Below are positions 6,100 to 6,499 of a stretch of DNA of 6,499 bases, one piece after another; within the stretch, counting starts at the first letter, position 1, and the number at the start of each line of letters is the position of its first letter. The DNA comes from Bacteroidota bacterium (GTDB taxonomy: Bacteria; Bacteroidota; Bacteroidia; Flavobacteriales_D; Crocinitomicaceae): contig JAHKAT010000120.1 in NCBI GenBank assembly GCA_018825925.1, positions 1-6,499 on the forward strand. The letters run 5' to 3'. A model generated the notes under the pieces. The model made no database searches. It saw only the letters and a program-made list of their open reading frames with translations, and had not been told where the DNA came from. A program made the position numbers and the translations under genes.

Positions 6100-6499
6100 A
6101 TGAGCAAAATCCGTTTAAAGAGTCTTTATATTAGTTTCTTGAGGTTCCGCAGAGGATTTCAAAATTATCCTTTCCGTAAGTTCAATTATGCCGAAATAGC
6201 CCTCTTTTGGACTAAAAACAGACTAACACGATCTCAATTTTTAGTGCTTTCAGGAGTTTTGGTTGGTTTGACAGCAGGAATTGCAGCCGTGATTTTGAAA
6301 ATGCTGGTTCATACAATTTCTGAATTTGTAAACAACGACATTCCTTTTGAGGAGCGAATCTTCATTTATGCAATTTTCCCAATGTTAGGGATTATTATCA
6401 CTGCACTCATCGTTCGCTATTTTTTTAAAGCCGATGACGACAAAGAGCTTTCGTATGTATTGCGGCAAATTGCTAAAAACGATAGTAAAATAAAGTCGA
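6100..6499 (+). CDS. ClC-family chloride channel/transporter, N-terminal part, truncated by window end
   Basis: The frame is open from the ATG to the window edge (133 full codons). A basic N-terminal cytosolic segment of about 44 residues (with RFRRGFQNYPFRKFNY) is followed by a first membrane helix, SQFLVLSGVLVGLTAGIAAV (45-64), and on through ILKMLVHTI. A short loop precedes a second helix around IFIYAIFPMLGIIITALIVRYF (87-108). This pattern is characteristic of the first helices of bacterial ClC chloride channels or Cl-/H+ exchangers in the inner membrane. The selectivity motifs (GSGIP, GxFxP) lie beyond the window, so channel versus exchanger and the presence of C-terminal CBS domains cannot be judged. 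The ATG is chosen because stop codons at 6013 and 6025 close the frame upstream and a promoter ends at 6072. It is divergent from the SPFH-tail gene. Confidence 0.85.
   Translation, partial: MSKIRLKSLYISFLRFRRGFQNYPFRKFNYAEIALFWTKNRLTRSQFLVLSGVLVGLTAGIAAVILKMLVHTISEFVNNDIPFEERIFIYAIFPMLGIIITALIVRYFFKADDDKELSYVLRQIAKNDSKIKS

Overview
The window looks like chromosomal DNA from a member of the Bacteroidetes, most likely a flavobacterium-like organism. The evidence is AT-rich DNA, start codons with almost no Shine-Dalgarno sequence in front of them (ahcY, hemH and the ClC gene all have A/T-rich or unrelated leaders), and exact matches to the Bacteroidetes -7 element TAnnTTTG upstream of ahcY and of the ClC gene. 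The protein types also fit. The assignment to phylum is inferred; genus cannot be decided from this sequence.

Positions 1-2824 hold a tightly packed plus-strand cluster. It runs from the 3' part of an exporter-type ABC transporter (transmembrane domain cut by the window edge, complete ATPase domain), to a cytosolic periplasmic-binding-protein-like gene whose ATG overlaps the ABC stop codon (TAATG), to ferrochelatase hemH after a 30-base gap. The three are probably co-transcribed. A two-part hairpin follows hemH. Positions 3041-4354 hold ahcY (S-adenosylhomocysteine hydrolase), a single-gene unit with its own TATCTTTG promoter element and a strong intrinsic terminator.

The right-hand third is a mosaic of small genes on alternating strands. 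These are a minus-strand predicted lipoprotein of unknown function (4464-5165), a plus-strand YjdI-type iron-sulfur mini-protein (5272-5499), and a minus-strand membrane-anchored coiled-coil protein resembling the tail of an SPFH/prohibitin protein without the SPFH domain (5503-5913). Last comes the 5' end of a ClC-family chloride channel/transporter gene (6100 to the window edge), which has a well-formed promoter.

Most of the window is core metabolism (heme synthesis, methyl-cycle recycling) plus transport. I see no CRISPR array, transposon, tRNA, rRNA or phage module, and no clear new multi-gene system. The items most worth a second look are the cytosolic binding-protein-like gene placed between an exporter and ferrochelatase, the cysteine-rich insert in HemH, and the SPFH-tail protein that lacks its head domain.
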